Origin: Clostridia bacterium
Lineage (GTDB): Bacteria; Bacillota; Clostridia; RGIG8785
DNA length: 9,603 bases
Assembly: GCA_017620795.1 (NCBI GenBank)
Contig: JAGAUM010000190.1
Span: 1-9,603 of the forward strand
Reading direction: 5' to 3'
The notes under the pieces were generated by a model. That model worked only from the letters and a program-made list of their open reading frames with translations. It was not told where the DNA came from and ran no database searches. Made by a program: the position numbers and the translations under genes. Positions 1 through 5,580 of the stretch are shown here, piece by piece (the first letter of the stretch is position 1; the number at the start of each line of letters is the position of its first letter).

Positions 1-256
1 TGGCTAACAGACGGAGCTGTTCCTCCTCGGTCATTTGGGGGAGCTTGTCCTTTAAGCCCAAAGACTTATACAAAAGTCCCGAGGTGTTGAAGAACTTTTT
101 TAAAGGCAGACCGCTCTTTTGATGCCATGCCTTTAGCTCTTCATAGGTGGGCGGTTGGTCTTTGATGTGGCGCAGGGTATAAGAAACGCCCTGCCCATCC
201 AACCATTTTTGCGCCTTTTGGCAGGTGGTGCATTTGGGATAACATAAAAAAGTCAT
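1..256 (-). CDS. ArsC/Spx-family thioredoxin-fold protein (partial, 3' end outside window)
   Basis: The first 85 residues of a small protein of the ArsC/Spx/YffB superfamily are visible; the C-terminus lies beyond the left edge. It starts MTFLCYPKCTTCQKAQKWLD, with the redox pair C9-x-x-C12 (CTTC) at the tip of the first helix of a thioredoxin-like fold, as in arsenate-reductase-like proteins and Spx. The following stretch (YTLRHIKDQPPTYEEL, then GLPLKKFFNTSGLLYKSL at about 51-68) is the usual second half of the fold in this family. The ATG at 256-254 is preceded by AAAGGAG in good position (about 262-269). The family includes glutathione- or thioredoxin-linked reductases and Spx-type RNA polymerase partners; sequence alone does not decide which. 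The 'YPKC.TC.KA.KWL' start is typical of the uncharacterised ArsC-like branch, not arsenate reductase proper. Divergent from the GNAT gene. Confidence 0.85.
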   Translation of the reverse strand, partial: MTFLCYPKCTTCQKAQKWLDGQGVSYTLRHIKDQPPTYEELKAWHQKSGLPLKKFFNTSGLLYKSLGLKDKLPQMTEEEQLRLLA

Positions 257-275
257 ACAATCACTCCTTTGCTTT

Positions 276-304
276 AGTATACCACAAAAAGGTGGGGTTG
301 AAAA
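276..304 (-). promoter_or_regulatory. Sigma-A promoter for the ArsC/Spx-like gene
   Basis: Reading leftward, TATACT (281-276) is the -10 box, preceded by TGG so that an extended -10 (TGn) is present. A partial -35 box TTTTCA lies at 304-299 with a 17-base spacer. It overlaps the -35 box of the plus-strand promoter by five bases. The leader would be about 13 bases and would carry the AAAGGAG ribosome binding site. Confidence 0.6.
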
Positions 305-326
305 GAGGAAACTTCTTTGGTATAAT
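298..326 (+). promoter_or_regulatory. Sigma-A promoter for the GNAT-ECF pair
   Basis: TTGAAA (298-303), a 17-base spacer, then TATAAT (321-326), with TGG directly before the -10 box (extended -10). Transcription would start near 333, leaving a leader of about 24 bases with the GAGAGG ribosome binding site at 341-346. No riboswitch-sized leader is present upstream of the vitamin-transporter operon, so known RNA-based control by a vitamin is not visible here. Confidence 0.8.
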
Positions 327-356
327 AGTCCCAACAGCAAGAGAGGATTAAGACTT

Positions 357-851
357 ATGATACGATTGGCAGAAAAAGAGGACCTGCAAAGGGTTTTGGA
401 GATTTATGCCGTTGCCAAAAACTTTATGCACACCCATGGCAACCCCAACCAGTGGAACGGCGCCTATCCCGATGATCAGACCTTGCTTTCGGATATTGAA
501 AAAAGGCAGTTATATGTCTTATACGAAGACGCTTGTATTTACGGCTGCTTTGCTTTAATCGGCGGAGCAGACCCCACCTATGCAACCATTGACGGGGCAT
601 GGGCGTCGGACACCCCTTATGGCACCATTCATCGGATTGCCTCTGCACGGACGAAAAACGGGGTCTTTGCCGAGTGCGTCCGATTCGCACGGACGAAGTT
701 TTCGCATCTTCGGGTGGATACTCATGCTGATAACAAGCCCATGCAACACGTGGTTTTAAAGAACGGATTTACCCATCGGGGTACGATTTATCTTGCCGAC
801 GGCGCACCGCGGTTGGCCTATGATTGGTTGGAAGAAAAAAATGAAGCATAA
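357..851 (+). CDS. GNAT-family N-acetyltransferase
   Basis: A 164-residue protein with the GCN5-related acetyltransferase layout: it opens with MIRLAEKEDLQRVLEIY (strand 1 and helix 1). A GNPNQW segment follows at 28-33, typical of a Firmicutes GNAT subgroup. The central IHRIASARTKNGV stretch (about 90-102) corresponds to the acetyl-CoA pyrophosphate-binding motif A region. A C-terminal segment with NKPMQHVVLKNGF (about 125-137) matches the usual 'N..A...Y...GF' motif B. The canonical Q/RxxGxG/A signature is degenerate here (ARTKNG), as often seen in this subgroup. The start at 357 has GAGAGG ten bases upstream. The acceptor substrate cannot be told. The last 11 bases overlap the downstream ECF gene, which suggests translational coupling and perhaps related function. 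Confidence 0.85.
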   Translation: MIRLAEKEDLQRVLEIYAVAKNFMHTHGNPNQWNGAYPDDQTLLSDIEKRQLYVLYEDACIYGCFALIGGADPTYATIDGAWASDTPYGTIHRIASARTKNGVFAECVRFARTKFSHLRVDTHADNKPMQHVVLKNGFTHRGTIYLADGAPRLAYDWLEEKNEA

Positions 852-1356
852 GAACCTGATTCTCTCCGCCCTTTTTCTGGCTTTGGGGGCGGTGCTCCCC
901 TTGTTCACAGCACAAATCAAAGAAATCGGTGACACGCTCTTGCCCATGCACATCCCCGTGCTTCTCTGCGGACTTCTCTGCGGTCCGAAGTACGGACTGT
1001 TGGTGGGGCTGGCGCTCCCTTTTTTCCGTGGCGTGATTTTTGGCATGCCTCCTCTTTACCCCAACGCCCTTTGGATGGCAATTGAGCTTGCCACCTATGG
1101 CGGAGTCATCGGGATTCTGTACAAAAAAATCGGTCAAAGAAACGTCTTGTCCCTATATGCCTGTCTCCTTTCTGCCATGGTAGCAGGACGCATCACTTGG
1201 GGGATTGCCAAAGCGATTTTATTGGGCGTTGCAAACAAGCCCTTTACCTGGGAAGCCTTTTTTGTGGGCGGTGTAGTGGATGCCCTGCCAGGGATTATCA
1301 TACAACTGGTGCTGATTCCGACTGTTATGTTGCTGATACAAAAGAAAAGCAATTAA
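841..1356 (+). CDS. ECF transporter S component (vitamin-binding membrane subunit)
   Basis: A 171-residue, highly hydrophobic protein with about five to six membrane segments (roughly residues 4-22, 35-50, 51-68, 77-95, 102-126 and 139-166). The features LLPMHIPVLLCGLLCGPKYG (33-52), FFRGVIFGMPPLYP (61-74) and MAIELATYGGVIGILY (79-94) are characteristic of ECF-type S components (ECF_trnsprt family). S components bind the vitamin or precursor and dock on a shared EcfA-EcfA'-EcfT module, which is not in this window and must be encoded elsewhere. Vitamin specificity is not readable from the sequence; pantothenate, pyridoxine-type or pyrimidine substrates are possible. The reading frame is open further upstream (to 793), but the ATG at 841 is chosen: the protein then begins MKHKNLILSALFLALG, the usual start of TM1, and overlaps the GNAT stop by 11 bases with a weak GGAAG site at about 829-833. 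Confidence 0.88.
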   Translation: MKHKNLILSALFLALGAVLPLFTAQIKEIGDTLLPMHIPVLLCGLLCGPKYGLLVGLALPFFRGVIFGMPPLYPNALWMAIELATYGGVIGILYKKIGQRNVLSLYACLLSAMVAGRITWGIAKAILLGVANKPFTWEAFFVGGVVDALPGIIIQLVLIPTVMLLIQKKSN

Positions 1357-1390
1357 AAACCCAACTCAATCGAGTTGGGTTTTATTTTTA
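1356..1390. terminator. Bidirectional intrinsic terminator between ECF S gene and AraC gene
   Basis: A 12-base-pair perfect stem (1356-1367 with 1372-1383, core ACCCAACTC/GAGTTGGGT) closes a 4-base loop (AATC). On the plus strand a T-rich tract follows (TTTTATTTTTA, 1380-1390) and ends the GNAT-ECF transcript. On the minus strand the stem is followed by TTTTTAATT and ends the AraC transcript. The last codons of the AraC gene lie in the stem and its TGA stop (1368-1366) reaches into the loop. Confidence 0.9.
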
Positions 1391-2103
1391 TACTGTTGGG
1401 GCGAGATGCCCATAACCTGCTTAAAACGACGACAGAAGTTTACATAGTCCAAGTATCCGCTCTGCTCTGCCACCTCGGACAAGGGTATGACCGTTTTATA
1501 AGCGTCAATCATCTGGCAAGCGTGACGAATCCGCAAAATGGTCAGATACCCGTTAGGGGTACTTCCCACCGTGCGCTTGAAGCAAGCGCGGATATAGTCC
1601 TCTGCATAACCGCTTTGGTTTAAAAGGTCGGTCACACTTAAACAGGGATCATTATATTGGGCGGTCAGCGCTTGTATAATACGGCTTACTGCCTGTTCCA
1701 CCGGGTTTTGGATGTTCATGTGATTCAAGATATAATAGGAAAGAGCGTTCCCCAATGCCTCAGCATAATCGGGCTTTTCATGTTGGTTTTCCAACAACAG
1801 TTGCGCCAGTAACAGTCCCTCGTTCCGGTCCACTCCACGGATTAAAAGTGGCTCGGTAACCTGAAACAAATGGTTAAAATCTCCGCGCACAAAAATCGCC
1901 TGCAAAGCGTTTGGAGAGGTATTTCTGTGTTTCGTGTTGGGGGGAACCAAGGCAATCATCCCCTCTTCGACAGCAAAGGTACGGTCGTCTATATGGAGCG
2001 TGCCTGTTCCTCCGAAATAGACAATCGCTTCGTTTTCCTTATGCTCGTGAAAGGGCAAGGGTCGGTCCAGATAGCGACTGGCTTTTCCTACAATAAAACG
2101 CAT
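1366..2103 (-). CDS. AraC-family transcriptional regulator with N-terminal cupin domain
   Basis: A 245-residue regulator. Residues about 15-75 form a cupin-like sensor (PFHEHKENEAIVYFGGTGTLHIDD, then VEEGMIALVPPNTKH); residues about 155-240 are the AraC DNA-binding domain. The first helix-turn-helix is around LLNQSGYAEDYIRACFKRTVG (161-181) and the second around VAEQSGYLDYVNFCRRFKQVMG (211-232), ending in the family hallmark GISPQQYK. Three in-frame starts are possible (GTG 2112, ATG 2109, ATG 2103). ATG 2103 is chosen because GGTGAT lies four bases before it; the other two lack a well-spaced site. It follows the other AraC gene on the same strand by about 30 bases, so the two are probably co-transcribed. 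The effector is unknown; the natural target is the divergent amidohydrolase/M24 operon (inference). Confidence 0.88.
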   Translation of the reverse strand: MRFIVGKASRYLDRPLPFHEHKENEAIVYFGGTGTLHIDDRTFAVEEGMIALVPPNTKHRNTSPNALQAIFVRGDFNHLFQVTEPLLIRGVDRNEGLLLAQLLLENQHEKPDYAEALGNALSYYILNHMNIQNPVEQAVSRIIQALTAQYNDPCLSVTDLLNQSGYAEDYIRACFKRTVGSTPNGYLTILRIRHACQMIDAYKTVIPLSEVAEQSGYLDYVNFCRRFKQVMGISPQQYKNKTQLD

Positions 2104-2133
2104 TTTCATCACCCGTTAGAGCATAACATAAAT

Positions 2134-3042
2134 CTATCTTTTTGGCAAGTCCATTCTTTCCCGATTTCGAAATTCTTTCGGAGTACATCCCATCTGCTTT
2201 TTGAACGTCGCGTAAAAGGTTTTCATATCCGTAAACCCGCAATCCATTGCAATATCTGCAATGTTGCGCCCTGTTTCGGACAGCTGTTTACAGACTTCTT
2301 TTAAGCGGAACTCTTTCACAAACTCATGAATGGACCTACCGGTTTCTTTTTTAAAGAGCTTTGAAATATAGTTTTTATTAAAAAACAGCTTGGAGGCAAT
2401 CTCCTCGGTCTTGATTTTAATGCTATAGTTCTTTTCGATATAGTCCATGACCTCGAAAACAATATTATGCTGTGCCGAGGACAGTTGGTTTTCGTCACGG
2501 GTCTGAATCTTGCGGAGCAGATGAATCATAATCTCCGCCGTGTAGAGGCGAATCAGGTTGACGTAGCCCAGTTTTCGGCTTTTGTACTCGGTATAAATTT
2601 TATCGAAAACTGCGCCCAGCTCGTAACGGGCAGGAATCAGGTTAAACCGTTTCTTAAAGTCCTGCTCCTCGGGGAACAGGGAATAGAACAAAAAGGAATC
2701 GGACAGCAGAGAAAAGTCCTCCCCTGCCAGACCACCCTCGTCCAAAAAATCGGGAGTGAACATCAGGTCGTACGCCAAAAAGGGTTCATCACAAGAAGCA
2801 TCTGCGACAAACGCATGCGTTTCATGGGCGTTGATGACTGCAACATCCCCCTTTTTCACTTGATATTCCGCTCCGTCGATGGTGTGGGTGGCACGCCCCG
2901 ACAAAATATAGACCACTTCGATGAAGTTGTGGCGGTGCAATACCCCCACATAATCCAAAAGCTCATCGGACAGATGGATATGCACTTTCATCTGCGGTCT
3001 GAAAAGCTGTTCTTTTTCTACAACGGCAACGGCCTCGTCCAT
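2134..3042 (-). CDS. AraC-family transcriptional regulator with N-terminal cupin domain
   Basis: A 302-residue regulator, close to the usual AraC/XylS length. Residues about 20-75 are a cupin sensor with LHRHNFIEVVYILSGRATHT (35-54) and KKGDVAVINAHETHAF (63-78), the typical 'H.H...E..Y...G' pattern. Residues about 195-292 are the double helix-turn-helix: EEIASKLFFNKNYISKLFKKETG (213-235), then IADIAMDCGFTDMKTFYATFKKQMGCTPKEFR (261-292). ATG 3042 is preceded by a GGGGGCGAG purine-rich site. It is first in a two-regulator transcript from a perfect-consensus promoter at 3063-3091 and is divergent from the amidohydrolase gene, the usual arrangement for a local regulator. It is distinct in sequence from the second AraC protein, so this is unlikely to be a recent tandem duplication. 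Confidence 0.9.
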   Translation of the reverse strand: MDEAVAVVEKEQLFRPQMKVHIHLSDELLDYVGVLHRHNFIEVVYILSGRATHTIDGAEYQVKKGDVAVINAHETHAFVADASCDEPFLAYDLMFTPDFLDEGGLAGEDFSLLSDSFLFYSLFPEEQDFKKRFNLIPARYELGAVFDKIYTEYKSRKLGYVNLIRLYTAEIMIHLLRKIQTRDENQLSSAQHNIVFEVMDYIEKNYSIKIKTEEIASKLFFNKNYISKLFKKETGRSIHEFVKEFRLKEVCKQLSETGRNIADIAMDCGFTDMKTFYATFKKQMGCTPKEFRNRERMDLPKR

Positions 3043-3062
3043 GTACTCGCCCCCTTTTTTAA

Positions 3063-3091
3063 ATTATACGGGAAGTTTATAAGGGTGTCAA
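3063..3091 (-). promoter_or_regulatory. Perfect-consensus sigma-A promoter for the tandem AraC genes
   Basis: Reading leftward: TTGACA (3091-3086), a 17-base spacer, then TATAAT (3068-3063). Both hexamers and the spacing are exactly consensus. Transcription would start near 3056, about 13 bases before the ATG at 3042. The -35 box overlaps repeat sequences at 3085-3119, so the promoter is plausibly autorepressed. Confidence 0.88.
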
Positions 3092-3119
3092 TCCCAATTC
3101 GGATTCTGTGTCGATTCCC
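3085..3119. promoter_or_regulatory. Imperfect direct repeat and short inverted repeat at the AraC -35 box (candidate operator)
   Basis: GTGTCAATCCC (3085-3095) and GTGTCGATTCCC (3108-3119) form an imperfect direct repeat with starts 23 bases apart, about two helical turns. Nested inside is an inverted repeat AATCC-N6-GGATT (3090-3094 with 3101-3105). AraC-family proteins commonly bind direct repeats spaced about two turns apart. The left repeat covers the -35 box of the regulator promoter, so binding here could cause autorepression. Function is inferred from position and symmetry only. Confidence 0.4.
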
Positions 3120-3133
3120 TATTTTCTGAGCGT

Positions 3134-3158
3134 GTTCTCCCATAGCTTTTTAGAGAAC
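3134..3158. promoter_or_regulatory. Inverted repeat GTTCTC-N13-GAGAAC upstream of the amidohydrolase gene
   Basis: GTTCTC (3134-3139) and GAGAAC (3153-3158) are perfect inverted arms with centres 19 bases apart. They lie just upstream of the best plus-strand -10-like sequence (CATACT, 3166-3171), where no recognisable -35 box exists. That arrangement fits an activator site for a weak promoter. The arms are short, so chance is possible. Confidence 0.35.
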
Positions 3159-3165
3159 TTTTTTG

Positions 3166-3171
3166 CATACT
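3166..3171 (+). promoter_or_regulatory. Weak -10-like element for the amidohydrolase-M24 operon
   Basis: CATACT is the best -10 match upstream of the ribosome binding site at 3181-3187. The region 17 bases further upstream (TAGCTT, 3143-3148) does not resemble a -35 box. The poor promoter contrasts with the perfect one for the divergent regulators and suggests activator-dependent expression. Confidence 0.35.
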
Positions 3172-3192
3172 AAAAGAGAAAGAGGTGAAAAG

Positions 3193-4230
3193 ATGGACAT
3201 TCAGAGCGTTATCAAACCTTTAAAAAAATCAGAGCTGGGCATCGTTGCCCCGCACGAGCACGTGCTGTTGGACCTGACCGCCTTTTATCAGGCGCTTCCC
3301 GTCCCGGGCGTAGAGGACCCTGCCACACAAAAAGTGGAAATGTGGAATCTGGGTATCTTAAGCCGCGATTGCTATGCATTAAAAGACAACCTGCTGTTAG
3401 ACAACGAAGAAGTCGCAATCCGCGAGCTGAACTTTTTTAAAAGTGCAGGCGGAACCACGGTGGTGGATGCATCGCTGCCCGGAATCGGCAGAAACCCCCA
3501 AGGCTTGGCGCGTATCGCCAAAGAAACGGGACTGAACATCATCATGGGTACAGGGTTTTATGTAGGTGAAACGCATCCTAAAGCACTGGACGCCATGACC
3601 GAGGCAGAAATCGGCGAGTTGATGGTGCAGGAGCTGACCCAAGGGGTAGACGGGGTTCGCGCAGGCTATATTGGCGAAATCGGCATCAGCGAGATTTTCG
3701 ATGACAAAGAGCGCCGCGTCCTTCGTGCCGCCGCCATTGCCCATCATAAAACAGGTGCCGCCATCAATGTGCATATCAACCCCTGGACGACCAACGGCAT
3801 CGAAGCCGCAGACATCCTGCTTGCGGCAGGGGTCAACCCAAAGCGAATTTGCATCAGCCATGTGGATGTGGAAAACCGCGAGGAATACATCCTTGCCTTG
3901 CTTAAAAAGGGTGTTTATATCGAGTTTGACAACTTCGGCAAGGAATATTACATCCGTCGGGAAGTACGCAATTCAGGTTACGGCAACTTCGTCCATGACA
4001 CCCAACGGGTGGCACTGCTGAAAAAGCTCATTGATCAGGGCTATTTGAGCCAACTGCTTCTGACCTGTGACCTCTGCCTTAAAAACCTACTTCACTGCTA
4101 CGGCGGTTGGGGCTACGACCATGTGCTGACCAATATCGTTCCCATGATGGAGGACGAAGGAATTACCAACGAACAAATCCAGACCATGTTGGCAAAGAAT
4201 CCTGCCGACTGGCTTTGCGGAGAGGAGTAA
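3193..4230 (+). CDS. Phosphotriesterase-family amidohydrolase (PHP/lactonase-like)
   Basis: A 345-residue protein of the phosphotriesterase (PTE) branch of the amidohydrolase superfamily, a binuclear-metal TIM-barrel hydrolase. Visible ligands in the family order: H21-x-H23 (APHEHVLLD) at the end of strand 1, E162 (GYIGEIGIS), H194 (INVHINPW), H223 (CISHVD) and D293 (LLTCDLCLK), followed by the family signature GGWGYDHVL (304-312). The bridging ligand, a carboxylated lysine in true phosphotriesterase, is glutamate here, as in the E. coli PHP group and related lactonases. A lactone, ester or amide is therefore likelier than an organophosphate. Length is usual. ATG 3193 is chosen over the in-frame TTG at 3163 because AGAGGTG (3181-3187) stands five bases before it. 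First gene of a two-gene operon with the M24 protein. Cytoplasmic, no signal peptide. Substrate unknown. Confidence 0.88.
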   Translation: MDIQSVIKPLKKSELGIVAPHEHVLLDLTAFYQALPVPGVEDPATQKVEMWNLGILSRDCYALKDNLLLDNEEVAIRELNFFKSAGGTTVVDASLPGIGRNPQGLARIAKETGLNIIMGTGFYVGETHPKALDAMTEAEIGELMVQELTQGVDGVRAGYIGEIGISEIFDDKERRVLRAAAIAHHKTGAAINVHINPWTTNGIEAADILLAAGVNPKRICISHVDVENREEYILALLKKGVYIEFDNFGKEYYIRREVRNSGYGNFVHDTQRVALLKKLIDQGYLSQLLLTCDLCLKNLLHCYGGWGYDHVLTNIVPMMEDEGITNEQIQTMLAKNPADWLCGEE

Positions 4231-4233
4231 ATG

Positions 4234-5409
4234 ATGAGAAACATTCCATCCATTCCAAACAAAGAATACAAAGAACGGGTCATAAAAGTACAAGCCGCCA
4301 TGAAACAGGAGGGGTTTGACCTGCTGTTATGCTACGGAAACGAAGCGGAACCGCAGTTTGTCCGCTATTTTTCCAACTACTGGCCTTCTTTTGAGACGGC
4401 AGGGGTGCTGATTCCTGCCGACGGTGAACCCATGCTTTTAATCGGGCCTGAGAGCTATACTTACGCTTCCGACCGCTCCAAGATTCCAGACATCCGCTTA
4501 TTAAAAGCCTTTCGGGAATCGTCCGAGCCCGAATACCCGGGCAAGAAATTAGACACCTTTTCCGCTCTTTTTGCCGAAATCATGAACAATCAACCCATCC
4601 ATCGTTTTGGTGTGGCAGGACTGCCTTTAATGACCATTGGGGTTTATGAAGCTCTTTGCGAGGCGCTGTCCGTAAAAGTAGAAAAAGCGGACGAACTCGT
4701 CAACAACATCCGTATGCACAAAACGGAAAATGAGCTGGCATGCATGCGCGCCGCCGCACGAATCACCGCCGAAACCTTTGACTATGTCCGAGAGAACATC
4801 CGCGTCGGCATGACCGAACAGCAGGTTGCCGGCCTGGCTTTGGGGAAGATGCACGAGTTGGGGGCAGAACGGGAGTCTTACCCCGTCTGGGTGCTGACGG
4901 GCAAGGGTTCGAATCAAGCCATCAGCCGTCCCCGTAACAAAAAAATTGAAAAGGGCGACATGACCTTTATCCAGATTGGCGCTCGGGTAGACGGGTATGC
5001 GTCCAGCATTGGCAGACCGGTGGTCTTTGGCAAAGCCACCCCCGAACAAAAAGAGCTGATTGAAGTAGGCTACAGAGCCCAAGCCGATATCATCGCACGG
5101 TTAAAGGCAGGCGTTCCTGCCTGTGAGATTGCCAAGTTCCATATTGAAAACGTCACTGCCATGGGCTACGGCAACTGGCTCCTTTACGGCCCCTGCCACG
5201 GAAACGGCACCATGGAAGGAGAAGCACCGTGGATTGAAACCAACTCCGACTACTTGCTGGAAGCAGGAATGGCGTTCTGCGTGGATATCTTTTTAGGGAA
5301 TGCAAAGACCGAAACGGGGTTACGAATGGAGGACGTGGTCTGTGTCACCGAAGACGGGTGTGAAAACCTGACCAACTACCCCCGTGAATTGTTCGAGATT
5401 GACGCGTAA
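4234..5409 (+). CDS. M24-family (creatinase/prolidase-fold) protein lacking several metal ligands
   Basis: A 391-residue protein with the two-domain layout of aminopeptidase P, prolidase and creatinase: an N-terminal creatinase-type domain (about 8-150) and a C-terminal pita-bread domain (about 155-375). The C-terminal scaffold is clear (KIEKGDMTFIQIGARVDGY, PCHGNG, GLRMEDVVCVTEDG), but the five metal ligands (D, D, H, E, E) read Q247, S258, H322, D351, E366. The two aspartates are gone, one glutamate is aspartate, and the usual PH histidine region reads IS (230-231). Creatinase is the precedent for a metal-free enzyme on this fold, so a non-peptidase role, perhaps on an amide or guanidino substrate, is possible; this is inference. 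ATG 4231 directly abuts the upstream stop; ATG 4234 is preferred because AGGAG (4223-4227) is then six bases away. Tightly coupled to the amidohydrolase gene. Confidence 0.82.
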   Translation: MRNIPSIPNKEYKERVIKVQAAMKQEGFDLLLCYGNEAEPQFVRYFSNYWPSFETAGVLIPADGEPMLLIGPESYTYASDRSKIPDIRLLKAFRESSEPEYPGKKLDTFSALFAEIMNNQPIHRFGVAGLPLMTIGVYEALCEALSVKVEKADELVNNIRMHKTENELACMRAAARITAETFDYVRENIRVGMTEQQVAGLALGKMHELGAERESYPVWVLTGKGSNQAISRPRNKKIEKGDMTFIQIGARVDGYASSIGRPVVFGKATPEQKELIEVGYRAQADIIARLKAGVPACEIAKFHIENVTAMGYGNWLLYGPCHGNGTMEGEAPWIETNSDYLLEAGMAFCVDIFLGNAKTETGLRMEDVVCVTEDGCENLTNYPRELFEIDA

Positions 5410-5411
5410 AG

Positions 5412-5441
5412 AAAAGAGGATGCTTAAGCATCCTCTTTTTT
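5412..5441. terminator. Bidirectional intrinsic terminator between M24 gene and the feo operon
   Basis: A 28-base perfect palindrome (5412-5439, core AGAGGATGC-TTAA-GCATCCTCT) folds into a 12-base-pair stem with a TTAA loop, followed on the plus strand by a run of T to 5441. On the minus strand the stem is followed by TTTTCTTT, a weaker but usable tract. It ends both the amidohydrolase-M24 transcript and the feo transcript. The TAA stop of the small Cys-rich gene (5426-5424) is in the loop. Confidence 0.9.
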
Positions 5442-5579
5442 GGTGGAACAAGAACCGTTACATTGTTTGCAATAGGGGCAACCGATACACTTGGCGCCTT
5501 GTTTCTTTTGTCGGTACAGATACCATACGATCCCACCGATAATCACGGCAAGAATTAAGATAATAATTGCGTTTTCCAT
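5424..5579 (-). CDS. FeoB-associated Cys-rich membrane protein
   Basis: A 51-residue protein. Residues 4-22 (AIIILILAVIIGGIVWYLY) are one membrane helix, followed by a basic stretch RQKKQGAK and a cysteine cluster CIGCPYCKQCNGSC with five cysteines at 31, 34, 37, 40 and 44. A short helix plus a regular CxxC pattern placed directly after feoB is the hallmark of the FeoB-associated Cys-rich family. Its role is not firmly established; a helper in ferrous iron transport or iron binding is proposed. ATG 5579 follows the feoB stop after one base (TAA-T-ATG), so translation is probably coupled, and no strong ribosome binding site is visible. The last codons form part of the terminator stem. Confidence 0.88.
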   Translation of the reverse strand: MENAIIILILAVIIGGIVWYLYRQKKQGAKCIGCPYCKQCNGSCSTKKEDA

Positions 5580-5580
5580 A

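Noticed and set aside
333..356. Possible vitamin riboswitch ahead of the GNAT-ECF pair
   Set aside because: The leader is only about 24 bases, too short for a known riboswitch aptamer.
793..840. N-terminal extension of the ECF S component to an ATG at 793
   Set aside because: It would overlap the GNAT gene by nearly 60 bases and add 16 residues before the normal TM1 start; ATG 841 fits better.
769..1137. 122-codon open frame on the minus strand
   Set aside because: Shadow of the GNAT and ECF genes, rich in charged residues without a family pattern.
2110..2130. GTTAGAGCATAAC near the second AraC start as a third copy of the feo operator
   Set aside because: The right arm lacks CTAAC and the spacing differs; chance resemblance.
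2467..3129. 220-codon open frame on the plus strand
   Set aside because: It lies antisense within the well-supported AraC gene at 2134-3042, has no ribosome binding site, and its translation shows no recognisable domain.
3163..3192. TTG 3163 start for the amidohydrolase
   Set aside because: It overlaps the -10-like element and lacks a ribosome binding site; ATG 3193 has AGAGGTG at five bases.
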